Positions 1-11,763 of a stretch of DNA of 64,000 nt are shown here, in pieces; within the stretch, counting starts at the first letter, position 1, and each line of letters starts with the position of its first letter. A model generated the notes under the pieces. The model saw nothing but the letters and a program-made list of their open reading frames with translations, made no database searches and had not been told where the DNA came from. Location: assembly GCA_019454045.1 (NCBI GenBank), contig SKCR01034784.1, forward strand, positions 62,001 to 126,000. Reading direction: 5' to 3'. The stretch comes from Zanthoxylum bungeanum. Lineage: Eukaryota; Streptophyta; Magnoliopsida; Sapindales; Rutaceae. A program made the translations under genes and the position numbers.

Positions 1-500
1 CCTTTACTATTTATAATTTAGAAATCTCCCTTATTATAATATATAAATCTGTGTGATATTTACCAACCAGCCATATAAGCGGTATCCTGATTAAGTCAAA
101 TTAATAATTAATTACAAACCGACCAACCAGGCGGTATCCTCATTAAGTCAGGTTAAATCCAGTTTAAAAATAATTACCAACCGACCAATATAGCGGTATC
201 CTTTATTAAGTCAAGTTTAAAATAATTTTATATATATAACTAAGGGAGATTAATCTAAATTATAAAAGTAAAAAGCTTCACCTTTACCCCAGCAGAAATT
301 TAACTACAAAACATAAAAGAAAAGAGAAGAATAAGAAGAACTATTATTACTACTGAAAATAAAATACATAAATTAAATATTATTTTTATTTTTACAAAAA
401 ACTAGATGCAATCCTTTAAAAACAGGGAAAAACTCCCAAGGAAAGCACACCAAATGAAGTGAAGAGGAGCCGAATTTATAGGCAAAACTTGGTACCGGCA

Positions 501-528
501 TCGCGACGCCAAAGGCCTTGGCGTCGCG
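501..528. repeat. GC-rich inverted repeat in Athila-like LTR
   Basis: The arm TCGCGACGCCAA is followed by a 5-base spacer and its exact reverse complement. The same structure is at 16951-16978 in the right LTR. It is CpG-dense in an AT-rich setting, so it could form a strong hairpin or be a methylation target; that role is inference. Confidence 0.8.
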
Positions 529-585
529 ACGCGTCTTCGGTCAACACGGGTTGACTACGCGTATAATGTCGACACAATCAAATGA

Positions 586-866
586 TAACATGTGGCACGC
601 GGTGAGAGTGGTCCAACGAGAGCTTGACACGTGGCAGAATGTGATTTGTCAATAATTCGATCCAATGAGAATGTGACACGTGTCACGCGCATTCTGTCGG
701 CACCATAGATTTTTGACACATGGCAGGCGGCGCATTTTAGCTGATTTTCTGAGATGATGACACGTGAAATGGCGTACTTTAGCGTAGATGATGATTGTCG
801 GCATCTTAGGATGATGACATGTGGCAGCGCACGTTAGCAGATCGGCTGTGATGGTGACACGTGGCA
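586..866. promoter_or_regulatory. G-box/ABRE-like motif array in LTR (left copy)
   Basis: Five sites align with CACGTGGC sites in the right LTR. Two are intact here (628-635 and 858-865). The sites at 589, 717 and 818 carry C-to-T or G-to-A at the central CpG. CACGTGGC contains the plant G-box and the ABA-response core, bound by bZIP and bHLH factors. Regulatory activity is not shown by sequence alone. Confidence 0.55.
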
Positions 867-1146
867 CGACGCACGTTAGCAAAGTCAACTTTTCAAATTC
901 TGACCCATTGACCCGGCGCACGTTAGCCAGGCCGGCGCACTTTAGGCGTCACGACGCGAACAATTTACCAAAATGCCCTTTTTGCCAATTTTCACTATTT
1001 TGCTCCAAATCACCTCCCGAATGTCCTGAAACTATATTTATCTACAAAATAACACAAAACACATCAAAATATTCACAAAACTCAAGAAACTATACAAAAT
1101 ATTAGGTTAAATGAGTGGGAAATAGTGATAGATTTACCACTCATCA

Positions 1147-1158
1147 CACCCCCAAACC
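1147..1158 (-). other. Polypurine tract of element A
   Basis: Read on the minus strand this is GGTTTGGGGGTG, lying directly against the 3' LTR start. It is the expected second-strand priming site of an LTR retrotransposon. Confidence 0.8.
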
Positions 1159-2496
1159 TAACATTTTGCTAGTCCTCGAGCAAAACATAGAGTAAAATAA
1201 CATAAACATCTTTAAAATAAAATTTAACTAAGTCACTTTCGTAGGGATCCCGGATGCATTTAGCGTATGCAACAAGCCTTTAAACCCCAAGGTATCCCTA
1301 GTGGACGAGTTGTAGTCTCGTGAGGGCTTACAGCAATGATACCCACAAACATTTTACAAAAGTAAAAAGAAAGTAAAACTAATGCACACAAAAGCAAAAA
1401 GATAAGCGAAAAGAGAATAAAGAAGTTTGTGACTAATCAGGTGAAACTTCTACTCCAAGTTACTAGTTGTTTTGTTTCTTTCTAAATTACTGAATAAGTA
1501 AATTCTCCGATTATATTTACCATTCTCCATATACACAACCAACAAAATATTAAACAACTCATTTTTGCCCCTAACAGTCATAAGTGTAGTTGATAAGAGA
1601 GTAATATTTTTGTCCTAAAGTTCTATCAGATTTCACACCTTTTTGTAGCAATGGAATAATTTTTCTGATTTTTCTGATTTTTATTTGATTTTTTTATTTA
1701 TTTATATACAATATCTTCCATCTATGTAACGAGTGTTGGGTCGGTGGCTCCCAAACAAGTTGGCTTTAGGGCACCAGGTGTTAAGACACCCCTACGGACT
1801 TAATTACTCAGACTTCAGATATATATTTTTTTTGCAACATCTTTGATCCATGTAGCGAGCTTTGGGCCAGTGACTCCCAAACCAGTTGGTTTTAGGGCAC
1901 TAGGTGTTAAAACACCCTTAAATACTTAATAACTCGGATCTCAGATGTTTTTTTTTTTTTTTTTTAATTTTTTTTTTACTCCATCAATTTTTGAGATGCT
2001 TCCTCCAATTAAACTAGAGCACTGAATATTACAAACTTTTCAATTATAGCTCATGTCTGTATGTTACTATGCATGTTGATAATATCTGTAAACTGAGCAT
2101 ATGTAGATCCATTTTAGTCAATTTTTTGGAGAATTCACAAATTAAATAATTCAAAATGAAATAAACAAAAATTAACTTGTTTCAAAAATGGTTTAAGATA
2201 CGTCTCAGGAGTGAAAACTCCTTACTCAGCCATCTCTTACCAATTTCACCTTTTTAATCAAAATAAAAACACAAAAACGCAAAATATTTTTTTGTAATTT
2301 TTGAAAATTTTTCATTTTTTTTTGTATTTTTCGAAATATTTTGGACTAAAAATAAAAATAACACACAAACTAAAAACAAGGTACTGGTCAACTAATTCCC
2401 TCCCCTAAACCTAAATGAGACATTGTCCCTAATGTCTTAAACAGTAGAAGAAGAGTTTAGAAGATAGTACATGTTTAGCTGAAATTATACAGGAAA
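1159..2496. other. Non-coding 3' region of element A
   Basis: No coding sequence was recognised here. The stretch has homopolymer T and A runs near 1950 and 2285 and a diverged tandem duplication of about 117 bp (1709-1825 and 1835-1950), both copies holding gggcacYaggtgttaaRaca. It lies between the LOG pseudogene stop and the polypurine tract. Confidence 0.7.
1709..1950. repeat. Tandem duplication of about 117 bp
   Basis: The two copies begin caatatcttcc and caacatctttg. Both run through a gtagcgag/gtaacgag word and a conserved core near 1773 and 1895. They have diverged at many positions, so the duplication is not recent. Confidence 0.75.
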
Positions 2497-3149
2497 TTAA
2501 AGGTTAAGATCCAGATTAATCCGTCGCCTCTTACCACGATCGTCCTCAGACCAATTTATCTTTGAAAGGATAGGGTCAAATTGTGGTTCATAGGCTAAGA
2601 GTTGGTCTATTAGATCCGGAGCAGTTCTGGCAGTGAAGATGAGTTCTTTCATAGGTTTTGACACGAACCCAATTCTCCACGCATCATCAAGAAACACACA
2701 AAGAAAATCATAAAATCCATCAATGTTAAACAGCCCAATTGGTTTATGATGTATGTTCAGGTTTGCCCAAGATAGCACTATAAAAATTTCCTCCAATGTG
2801 CCCAAGCCACCTAGCAAAGCGATAAAAGCATCAGCACGATTAATCATTTCTACCAATCTTTCCGACATACCTGGCACGATTAGCTCTTCTCCGTTTGATG
2901 ATCTAATAAGATTTGCCTCTGCCAAGGGTTTTGGGATGATTCCCAAAACGTGACTGCCTCCTTCCTGTACAGCCTTTGAAACGATCCAATTAGTCCAAGA
3001 TTGCCTCCGCCATATACTAAGTGCATATTCCTTGCAGCTAAGACTCGACCAAATTCATGTGCTGCTTCTACGTACTGTGGCTTAGTACCAACACTACTAC
3101 CGCAAAACACACAGATGTTTTCCACTTGTCTTCTTGAAGTGGCTTCCAT
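2497..3149 (-). pseudogene. LOG-family cytokinin riboside 5'-monophosphate phosphoribohydrolase, retro-captured, frameshifted
   Basis: LOG enzymes release active cytokinin base from its riboside monophosphate. The start at 3149 opens a protein with the family N-terminus (ICVFCGSSVG) and the nucleotide-binding LVYGGG segment. One base is missing near 2980-2984, which breaks the frame. Downstream in the second frame lie IIPKPL, ELIVPGMSERL and the catalytic-site region as LGGLGTLEE, where the family's PGGxGTxxE has Pro changed to Leu. It ends with an Arg-rich tail and stop at 2497. Total length is about 217 codons, usual for LOG. Plant LOG genes carry several introns and none is present, so this looks copied from spliced mRNA. 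It lies in element sense between the gag-like ORF and the polypurine tract. Family identity is confident; activity is very unlikely. Confidence 0.88.
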
Positions 3150-3781
3150 TTTTTTACTCTATATGTCTTCAAAAGTGCAATGATGAGTTGAATTTATAGA
3201 ACCTGAAAAGGGTGAGTAATAATAGCACTAGTATCTTCCAAATGAAGCTTGTTAGCTAAACAACAAAATGAATCGTGAAAGGTCAAAAAGTCTGGATCCT
3301 GTCTACGAAAATAAAGATAATTACAACAGAAAAGCAAATCAAAGCAATAATTAAGGCAACGGAATTGTGTACGCAATACGCCACTCGCTTAGTATAAATT
3401 CATAAGGATGCGTCTCAATAATTCATTCTTTACCTAGCCATCACTAATGAATTCTCTCTCTTCTTTGTGATTGCCAAACACCATTCCTTCTGTCTTATGC
3501 TTTGGTTGAGCTTTTCCCTACAAAAATAACACACAAAAATAAAAAAATTCTACAACATGTATACACAAAATATAAAAACAGAAATTACAACAAATTGCAT
3601 GGGTTGCCTCCCTGCTAGCGTGAAATTTTTTCGTCTTCAACCAGACGTGACTGAAATCCATATGTCAAGGAGGTTTCAATGTCGTTTTGGATGTCCGATT
3701 AAAAACAATCCCATGAGCGTTTCTTTTGAATGGTCTCTTTTAACGGTAAGGTGATAAAAAGAGTTTTATCTCATTCAGTGC
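3150..3781. other. Spacer between gag-like ORF and LOG copy
   Basis: No gene is supported here. The short open frames on both strands lack recognisable domains. The segment near 3600-3660 (tgggttgcctccctg) resembles a stretch often seen in Athila-like elements, from memory, and has no assigned function. Confidence 0.55.
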
Positions 3782-4939
3782 TCATGCTACCTTTTTACTC
3801 CTTGTTGCTCCAGTGGTTCCTACAAAGAAAGAAAGAAAATCAGGAGGTCTCGTATGGTGCTTGACTTGGAATGGAAGTTCCATTCTGTCAAGCTTCTGTG
3901 TGATATCTTTGATTTGTACTCCCCGATACAACGATGTTTCTCCTGAATGCTCTGGATTTTCAATTTGGTCTGACAGTTGCTCCTCTATTTGCTCTGTTTC
4001 TTGCTCCACATTTTCTTCACAGATGAATTTTAAAATTTCCTCGTTCAACTCTTCATCCGTCATCTGTGAAATGCATGCTCCATAAGTATCTGCCTGAGGA
4101 TGTAAAGATGTTTCTGACATTAGGTCTTCATCCTCTGATACGACTGGAATGGATGGTTCAGGTAGATCTTCATCAAACATCATGGTAAAGCATGCTCCAA
4201 GATCTTCATTTTGAGGATTAAAAGTTTGATCCTCCGTTGTTGGTGCAGTTGGTACAATGAGATTAGCTTCATCCTCCTCAGAGTCAGAATAATTAAAATC
4301 AAATCGAGACTTTGCCGGTTCGGGCTCCTGAACTGATACCTCTGGTTGTTGATACTGCTCTGCCTCCTCCTATATTGAAGTGTCATTGTGAACTGATTGG
4401 TACTCGAAGGCTTCATCAGTGTCATCTGAAACTGGCCCTTGAGGTATGCAGTTCTGGTTTTATGTGAATTGTCTCATTTGATCTGTCATCCTCTGAATAG
4501 ATGTTGATTGTCTCTGAATACTTTCGAGTTGATTCTGCTATGTTTCAAGCATCGTATCCAACTCTTCGTCTCATTTCTTGAACCAATCTTTGAGCGTGTC
4601 AATCATCTGATCTTCTTCTGATGGTTCTGATTGTTGATGAAGATCGTAGGTAGATGGTGGATAAGATGGAAAATATGATGGTTCTTCGTCCCTTGAATGA
4701 TTCTGATAATTCTGCCACTCTGAAAAGTTTATGCATTGATCGCTCGAGTGGTTACCATCAAAAATTACACATCTTCCCATTTCATTCTGATTTGCAAATG
4801 TAGTATTGCTTGATTCTGACATCCAGTGATAGTTGTTAGGCTGTACAACAGGCCTCAGAAAATCGGACTGTTGCTCCAAGATTTGGGGTGTATCTTCTAG
4901 TAAAGCTCGTGATCTCTCGATCTCCCAATAATGTTCCAT
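3782..4939 (-). pseudogene. Acidic gag-like ORF of element A, several stops
   Basis: A single minus-strand frame runs from ATG at 4939 to the stop at 3782, about 386 codons, interrupted by in-frame stops after DWFKK (near 4571) and at three points between about 4375 and 4540. It is rich in Glu, Asp, Gln and Ser. Part 1 (4939-4571) starts MEHYWEIERSR; a Gln-rich segment with repeated LESIQRQ-type spacing could be coiled coil; part 3 (4183-3782) is strongly acidic. There is no zinc knuckle, protease or RT motif. Its place directly after the PBS fits a gag position, but I cannot match it to a defined gag domain. Confidence 0.6.
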
Positions 4940-5055
4940 TTTTCATTCACCTGAAAACAAAAGAAAGAAATAAAAATTACAGATAAAAATAAAGAAAATT
5001 AGATACAAGTAGATTAGATAGCTTCAAAATTAATAACTCAAGAAAAATAAGTCAA

Positions 5056-5069
5056 CGGCAACGGCGCCA
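5056..5069 (-). other. Primer-binding site, tRNA-Asp type
   Basis: The minus strand reads TGGCGCCGTTGCCG, complementary to the 3' end of plant tRNA-Asp. It sits 6 bases from the LTR terminus. This PBS is common in Athila and related Ty3/gypsy elements. Confidence 0.85.
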
Positions 5070-6444
5070 AAAACTTGACCGGTGTAAACACACACGTATA
5101 ACGCAAGCGTACGTATCTTTCAAGTAGTATAAAATATCAATCCCACGAGGACTTAATTCATACTGTTGTTATTAATTGTTGATACTATTTATTTACAGAT
5201 ATCTAATTGAGGGAGAAGAGAATGTTTGCTTGATTGATTTGGTTGATTGTAGATTTGCTAAATAAATAAATAATAAAAAGACAAAAGAAAATACTAAGGA
5301 AAATGAAAAAAGACTTAAAGATCTAGGGTTGTGACTTCACACAATATTATTAAAAAGATGAATTGATTCTCTTATATATGTGTAATAATTTAATTTGTTA
5401 ACCTGGAACACGATGATATGCAAAAGCCTCTTCCGATGGTCAGACGCATATACCCAGTATAACCCAATTAAACCATATTCCTATGTCAACCAAATTACCT
5501 GGATTCATTAAGACCAAGTTCCAATTATGGCTACCCACGCCCGACAGATATATTCATATCCTGTAAGGAAATCTATTAAAGGGTTATTTATCCTCAAGGA
5601 AGATCGTGAGCTATTGAATCTAAGGCTGAAACCTAAAATCCCTTTGTTTAGTTCATTTTAAGTTTACCACATCAATCTTATTGGTGATCAGACAACAAGA
5701 AGCATTAAGCTTAAGACTCAATAAACAAACTAAAGAATTACCCATAATAAAGAAAATCAATTATAAAGTGTGTGGATATTGTGTTTCATCACTTCTGTGG
5801 GACACAGAAACTGGACGACGCATGCTGTCCCGGGCTCACGGCCCGGTTGGGAGTACGGAGTAGCCCGCGGGGGACTAAACCGGAGAATAATGGAGTCGCC
5901 ACCCGGTGTGAACCGGGAAAATGAGATTTAAGGCCGCACTCACCCCTCGCATGGAAGACCTCAAACCGTTGGGTTCGGAATTGTCCCTTACTTATGTCAC
6001 TTGTAATGAAAGGATTCGTGTAATAATTTAATCAAGCTTAAGTAACACTTATTTCCAAGAGTATCATGCTTCTAAATTCAAATGCACAAAAATAAAACTT
6101 ACACCTAAATTTGCATATATTTCACATCTAAGATTGCATGCTTGAAAGTACATCAAAGTAGCAACGAACATACAACTTCATTGGCATATTGTATTCATGG
6201 AAACACAAGCACACACTAACCACACAAGCACACATAAAGGAGAATCAAATAATGGCGAACATGTGATTTCATAGACATATCATAAACAAATAGTCATTAC
6301 ATGTCCATGCACAAATAAAAGAGTCAACTAAGTACATAATGCAAAAAGACACTTAAGGATGCAATTAGGCATTAAAGTGAGCATGCTATGACGTGGTGCA
6401 AAAGAAGATAACTAATATCGACATAAACACACATGTGAGCACTT

Positions 6445-6555
6445 TTCCAAGTGGTACGTGGAATTGTATCCCAAGTACAGACCGCACTACCGTCCATTCG
6501 GAATCGGCTACGGAATTTATGTCTGGGTTTCCATCCGATATACCACAAGAAATAA
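6445..6555. promoter_or_regulatory. Conserved LTR block, copy 1 of LTR-B
   Basis: A roughly 100-bp block starting near ggtacgtggaattgtatccc and ending near ccgatataccac is present in every Tat-like LTR here: 6445-6555, 7728-7832, 10183-10283, 15271-15371, 39980-40082 and 61665-61773. It is far better conserved than the surrounding LTR sequence. Both strands are open, but the frames used differ between copies, so I read it as a regulatory or structural module rather than a peptide. Confidence 0.55.
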
Positions 6556-6755
6556 TACTCAAATGCTATCACGACATGGATATATGAATTGTAATACGTT
6601 AAACACATTGTACTCATACATGTGAGGAATACAGATGAATGATACCTACACAATCTTGCGTAACACAGAGAAGCAATCAGATTCATCATACGAAGGGATA
6701 GCTACTAGGAACAATTATGTATGAAATCTGATGAAAATGACTCAGTTCAGTGGGT

Positions 6756-7121
6756 GCGCATTCGCGTAGCGTTCGAGAACGTGTTCGAATGGTAAATAGA
6801 AGGTTCGCGTTCGTATAGTGTTCGAGAACGCATTCGAACGGAGCCAGACCTGATGCATGAAATACTAAAAAATGCGTGCGCGTTCGCGTAGCGTTTGAGA
6901 ACGCGTTCGAACGGTAAACAGAAGGTTCACGTTCGTATAGCGTTCGAGAACGCGTTCGAACGGAGCCAGACCTGATGCATGAAACACTAAAAAATGCGTG
7001 CGCGTTCGCGTAGCGTTTGAGAACGCATTCGAACGGTAAACAGAAGGTTCACGTTCGTTTTGCGTTTGAAAACGCGTTCGAACGGAACCGGACCTGATGC
7101 ATGCAACACATTCATAGACAA
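6756..7121. repeat. 122-bp tandem array, three units
   Basis: Units start at 6756, 6878 and 7000 with the word gcgYRttcgcg. Each contains two sub-repeats built from palindromic words such as GAACGCGTTC and CGTTCGAACG. The array is CpG-rich in an AT-rich LTR. Confidence 0.9.
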
Positions 7122-7139
7122 ACAAATCCACAATGTGGG

Positions 7140-7650
7140 ACCTCACATATCCGATTGAACTCATCTCGCATCCAATCGAGTATACACCAATCGGCGCGGC
7201 AAAGAATCGTGGTAAAGGGTTTTAACCCCTCCAAATAGGGGACCTTTCATCGCACTTACTAAGCCCATGCGCTCAATTGAATCACGCATACAAAGAATTA
7301 AAAAACAATAATATCAAACTTAGTATGCCCGATTGAACGTATCTTGCATTCAATCGAACACACATCAACCGGCGCGGCAAAACATCATGGTAAAGGATTT
7401 TAACCCCTTTAAATAGGGGACCTTTCATCGCACTTACTAAGCCCATGCGCTCGATTGAATCATGCATACAAAGGATTAAAAAAACAATAATATCAAACTT
7501 AGTATGCCGATTGAACGTATCTTGCATTCAACCGAACACACATCAACCGGCGTGGCAAAGCATCGTGGTAAAGGATTTTAACCCCTCCAAGTAGGGGACC
7601 TTTCATCGCACTTACTAAGCCCATGCGCTCGATTGAATAACGCATACAAA
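7140..7650. repeat. 178-bp tandem array, nearly three units
   Basis: The word tggtaaag recurs at 7210, 7388 and 7566, exactly 178 bp apart. Each unit holds a taggggacctttcatcgc segment and ends in cgattgaaY. Units differ by scattered substitutions. The period resembles that of many plant satellites. Confidence 0.9.
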
Positions 7651-7727
7651 AGTAACATGCAGAATTCAAATGACGAAAAATAAATAAATCAAAGCAATAT
7701 AAGACAAAAGAAAGTGTCATTTACTCA

Positions 7728-7832
7728 AGCGGTACGTGGAGTTGTATCCCGAGTACAGATCATACTACCGTCCATTCGGAATAGGCTATGAAATTTATGT
7801 CCGGGTTTCCATCCGATATACCGCGAGAGTCG
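7728..7832. promoter_or_regulatory. Conserved LTR block, copy 2 of LTR-B
   Basis: This is a diverged second copy of the block at 6445-6555, so the two tandem arrays lie inside a duplicated segment of the LTR. The other Tat-like LTRs here have the block only once. Confidence 0.6.
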
Positions 7833-9701
7833 ACACATCTTTCATTTTATTCCAAAGCCACAACATACCATATCTCATAATCCATGCATATTTATCTACT
7901 CAAGGGCCACAACATGCATTTCAACATAACAATCATGCAAGCAATATTCAATAAATAATACAAATAAAACAGAAAATGAATGTGGAAAATACCCTCAGGT
8001 CTAACCTTTTATGTCGACTTTCGAACTCGCGTTTCACGGCCGTCGGAAGGGCTATCACACCGCTACTTCTCCGGTTCACTGGTTTAGCGTCTTGGCTCAC
8101 TGTTTTGCTGTTTTGCTTGCTGTTTGGCCTCCGTTTTGCTGTTGTTTGGCCTCCACTTTGCTACTGTTTCCTCTGTATTTCTGCTTGCTGTTCAGGTCAC
8201 TGTTTTGGTGTTTTAATGGACTGTTTTGGGTGTTTTTTTGAAGGCTTTAAGTGCAGTTTTTTTAGTTACTGTTTTACAGATTAAAAGTACAGTTTTTTTA
8301 GTTACTGTTTAGGTGATTTAGGGGCTGTTTTGGGGTATTTTTACTGCTGTTTTAAGGTGATTTCGGGCTACTGTTTTAAGGTCGTTTTACTGCTGTTTTG
8401 GGCGTGTATGGCTGATGTTTTGAAGTATGATTTTAGGTGATTAGGGGAAGGAGATGAAGAGAATTTTTGTGTTATTTCTTTGTAGTATGTGTGAACTTGA
8501 GAGAATGGAGAGTGGACATAATTTTTGGCTTCTTTTGCTTGTGAAAAACGTGAACTATAGAGAATGGAGAGGCTTTGGGTGGTGGTTGTTTATATAGAGA
8601 ATGGCTAGGGCTTCACCTTGTCTCACAAGGAATAGGATCTTGGTTTCTAATTTAGGCTTCTCAAGAATGGCATACACAAGATTGAGGGGGGACAAAATAT
8701 TATAAATTAGGAAGTTACAAGATTAGATTGGTGTCGATTAGGAAGTCAAATATTTTAGATTGGTAAATATATTATTTAGTTAGGAATGATTATATTTGAT
8801 TAGTTTATATTAGGCATATACTTATTTTATGTTTGGTAAATATTTTATTTATTTATTTATTTTAATTAATATTTATTTAGTTAATGTTTTAATTTAATTA
8901 ATAATTATTTAATTTGGGGTGTGTATTAAAGGCTTTGGGGGTGTGGGCCTTGATTAGGTGGGTGGGCTTGGCTAGGTGTTTGGGCTAAACTTGTGTGGGT
9001 TAGATGGGTGAGGGCCGAGCATAATTTTTAAAACGGAAAACCAACAAGTAACCCGAAGCTAAACCAGCGAACTTAATCCGAATATGAGTAAATTTTTGAC
9101 TCCTCCCTTCCGACGTCCGTTTCCCGCGGCTTCCGCTACTTAAAAGGTAGTGCCTCCAACTGAGACTCATCATCGGGTTTCACATGCAAAAATGCAATCC
9201 CTACAACTTCCCTAAATAAAATAAACTGTTGGGGATAGAGGATCTAGTTTTAGAAATCTCAAATCATTATAATATGGAAATTGTCAATATTATCTAATTA
9301 AGTTGAATCAGCCATAAAAGCGGTGTTATTATTTATCCATAAACCAGCCATATAGGCGGAAATTATCTGTCACCTAAAGACCAGCCATATAGGCGATGTC
9401 ACATTATGTTACATAATTAAAACCAGCCATTAAGGCGGAATCGACTTTTAATCCATATTATTAAAATCACAATTTCCATATTATAATTGAAGTGAGAATA
9501 ATCTACCTTTACTATTTATAATTTAGAAATCTCCCTTATTATAATATATAAATCTGTGTGATATTTACCAACCAGCCATATAGACGGTATTCTGATTAAG
9601 TCAAATTAATAATTAATTACAACCGACCAACCAGGCAGTATCCTTATTAAGTCAGGTTAAAACCAGTTTAAAAATAATTACCAACCGACCAATATAGCGG
9701 T

Positions 9702-11560
9702 TGTAGACAACAGAACCTGGGCGACGCTGTTCTAGGCTCGCGACCTAATTGGGAAGTACGAAATAACATGGAGTCGCCACCCGGTGTGAACCGGGACAAA
9801 GATTTAAGGCCGCACTCACCCCTCGCAAGGGAAGACCTCAAACCGTTGGGTTCGGAATGGTCCCTTACTTATGTCACTTGTGATGATATAATTGTGCAAT
9901 AAACTAACCGAATCTATTCACATACATGCTCTAGGGTACTTAGATCTAACATGCTTTCATCCAAATAACTCCACACAATATAACACAACGAGCATATTGA
10001 ACCATTAAATCAACATGTATAAGTCATTACCCAAACACATCATAAACTAATAACATGCATAAAGAACAACCTAAATATGCTTTAACAAACTAAATTAAAC
10101 CATGCTTTAAATAATAAACGAATAACCTAAAGACTATGACATGCTCAAATACAAATTTGGATGAGACGAGATACGTGTATCTTAAGTGGTACGTGGCATT
10201 GTATCCCGAGTGCAGACCATACTACCGTCCATTCGGAATCGGCTATGGAATTTACGTCCGGGTTTCCATCCGATATACCACAAAAGGGAACACATATCCC
10301 GCTCATCCAACAATCACATCATGCTTCAAACGACTCTCATGCAATTATATATCAAAATAAATAAAACAAAGATAAAGAAGATAAGTAAAAAGGTGCCCTC
10401 AGGTCTAACCTCTTTTGTCGTCTAAGAAAGGGCGTTACACGTCCGTTGGAAGGGAGATTGATCCGATGCTTTTCCAATTCGTCTACTCAACGTTTTCCCT
10501 CGTTGTTTTGATGCTTGGGCTGCTGTTTTAAGTCCGTTTCGCTGCTGTTTCGCTGTTCTGTTTCAGGTCACTGTTTTGGTCGTTTAGTGGACTGTTTTGG
10601 GTGATTTTGAAGGCTTGGGGGGGTGCGTTTGTAAGGATTTTTTAGGGAAACTTTATGGAGGTTTTTTGGATGGTGTTTAGGTGATTTTAGGACTGTTTTA
10701 TGGGTTAAAGACGCAACAAAAAACTGACCAGAACAGGGGACGAAACTGTGCAGTTCAAGGTGCAGTGAGAGATGTTTCGGGACTGTTTTGGGCGCTGAAT
10801 TGGAGCTGTGAATGGGGGTCTTTTGTGCGACTTTGGGGCTGTATTTGAGGCTTATTTTAAGGTGTTTTAGGGCTGTGAATGGTGGCTGGAACTCGGCAAT
10901 GGAGGGCTGTGAAAAGGGCTTGGGCGTGAGTGGTGTTGGTGAAGAAGAGAAGATGCGGCAATTGGAGGGTTTGTTGGCTTGGTGTTGCGGCAATGGAGGC
11001 TATTGGAAGGGTTTTGGGCGTGCAAAGGAGGCTTCACAAAGTGCTTGGACGTGCTTGAGAGAAGGATATGTGCTAGGTTTTGAATGGGGGGTGAAGGCCT
11101 CTTTTTATAGGCAAAGAGAGAAGACTTTCCTAATTTGAATAGGAAAGTATCTCCTAATTGGTTTCTAATAAGGAATAGATCTCCTAATTTGGATTTGTGA
11201 TTGTATTTGATTTGGTAGGGATTTGATTTGATTTAAACATGTGATAAATGTGCATATACCTAAATAAAGGCACTATGGGCGTGAATCCCCCTCCTTGGGC
11301 ATGGGCTTGGTTTGACTTGGTTTGACTTGGGTATTTTGGGTTTGGTTTGGGTTTGGTTCGGGTTTTGGGCCTTAGGTAAGCTTTGAAACGGAAGTCCAAC
11401 AAACAACCGGAGCCAAACAACAAGGATAAATCCAACAAAAATTCCATTTTCCAACTTTACCCTTCCAACGTCCGTTTCCCGCGACTTTCATGACTAAAGA
11501 GGTAGTTGCCTCCATACGAGACTCATCATTGGGCTAATGTGTAAAAATGCAATGCCTACA
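9702..11560 (-). repeat. 3' LTR of E1
   Basis: On the plus strand it runs from TGTAGACAAC to AATGCCTACA, 1859 bp. It includes the short hairpin at 9780-9795 and the conserved block at 10183-10283. Confidence 0.92.
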
Positions 11561-11580
11561 GTCGCCCCCACTTTGATGGG
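11561..11580 (-). other. Polypurine tract of E1
   Basis: The minus strand carries AAAGTGGGGGCGAC directly against the LTR. The same site, with one change, is at 41744-41763 in the large Tat element. Confidence 0.75.
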
Positions 11581-11763
11581 ACTTGTGCAGTGTGTGACAA
11601 TGACAATCCTATCAAAGTACATGCAATGCATTTTCACTTACCTCGCTCGCCAGCTGCCCCTGGTATGCCTTCTGTGCTGAGTTGATAGTGCTAAACCCCA
11701 TACCTAGGGTGTCGCGGTAGTCCACAATGCCAAACTTGGCGTGCTAAACCCCATACCTAGGGT

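Larger units (their letters stand above)
1..1146 (-). repeat. 3' LTR of element A (partial)
   Basis: In element sense the LTR begins TGATGAGTGG at 1146 and runs left out of the window. It matches 9505-9701 plus 16649-17627 of the right LTR almost base for base. It holds a roughly 65-bp degenerate repeat near 64-235 (motif accgaccaa...gcggtatcc), a GC-rich inverted repeat and an array of G-box-like motifs. About 1150 of an expected 2190 bp are present. Confidence 0.9.
5796..9205 (-). mobile_element. Solo LTR of a Tat/Ogre-like family (LTR-B)
   Basis: The insertion begins TGTGGGACAC, ends ATCCCTACA and is flanked by the 5-bp TSD ACTTC (5791-5795 and 9206-9210). Its ends match the LTRs of E1 and of the 39380-63421 element, so orientation is minus by homology. 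At 3410 bp it is longer than those LTRs because an internal conserved block is duplicated and two tandem arrays lie between the copies. There is no internal region, PBS or second LTR, as expected after LTR-LTR recombination. Confidence 0.9.

Noticed and set aside
821..1105. 94-residue ORF across the LTR end
   Set aside because: It runs against the element's sense through the G-box region and is not kept in the solo LTR.
2497..3149. An active host LOG gene
   Set aside because: It has a frameshift, a changed catalytic-motif residue, no introns, and lies within retrotransposon boundaries.
7140..7650. Centromeric satellite
   Set aside because: Only about three units, confined to an LTR. The 178-bp period alone is not evidence of a centromere.
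8011..8284. Hydrophobic ORFs resembling membrane peptides
   Set aside because: They come from T-rich LTR sequence (repeated ctgttttg words) and are not kept in E1 LTRs.
10136..10425. Three overlapping small ORFs, repeated at 15224-15513
   Set aside because: They lie inside the E1 LTR and repeat because the LTR repeats. The best explanation is a conserved LTR block, not a peptide.
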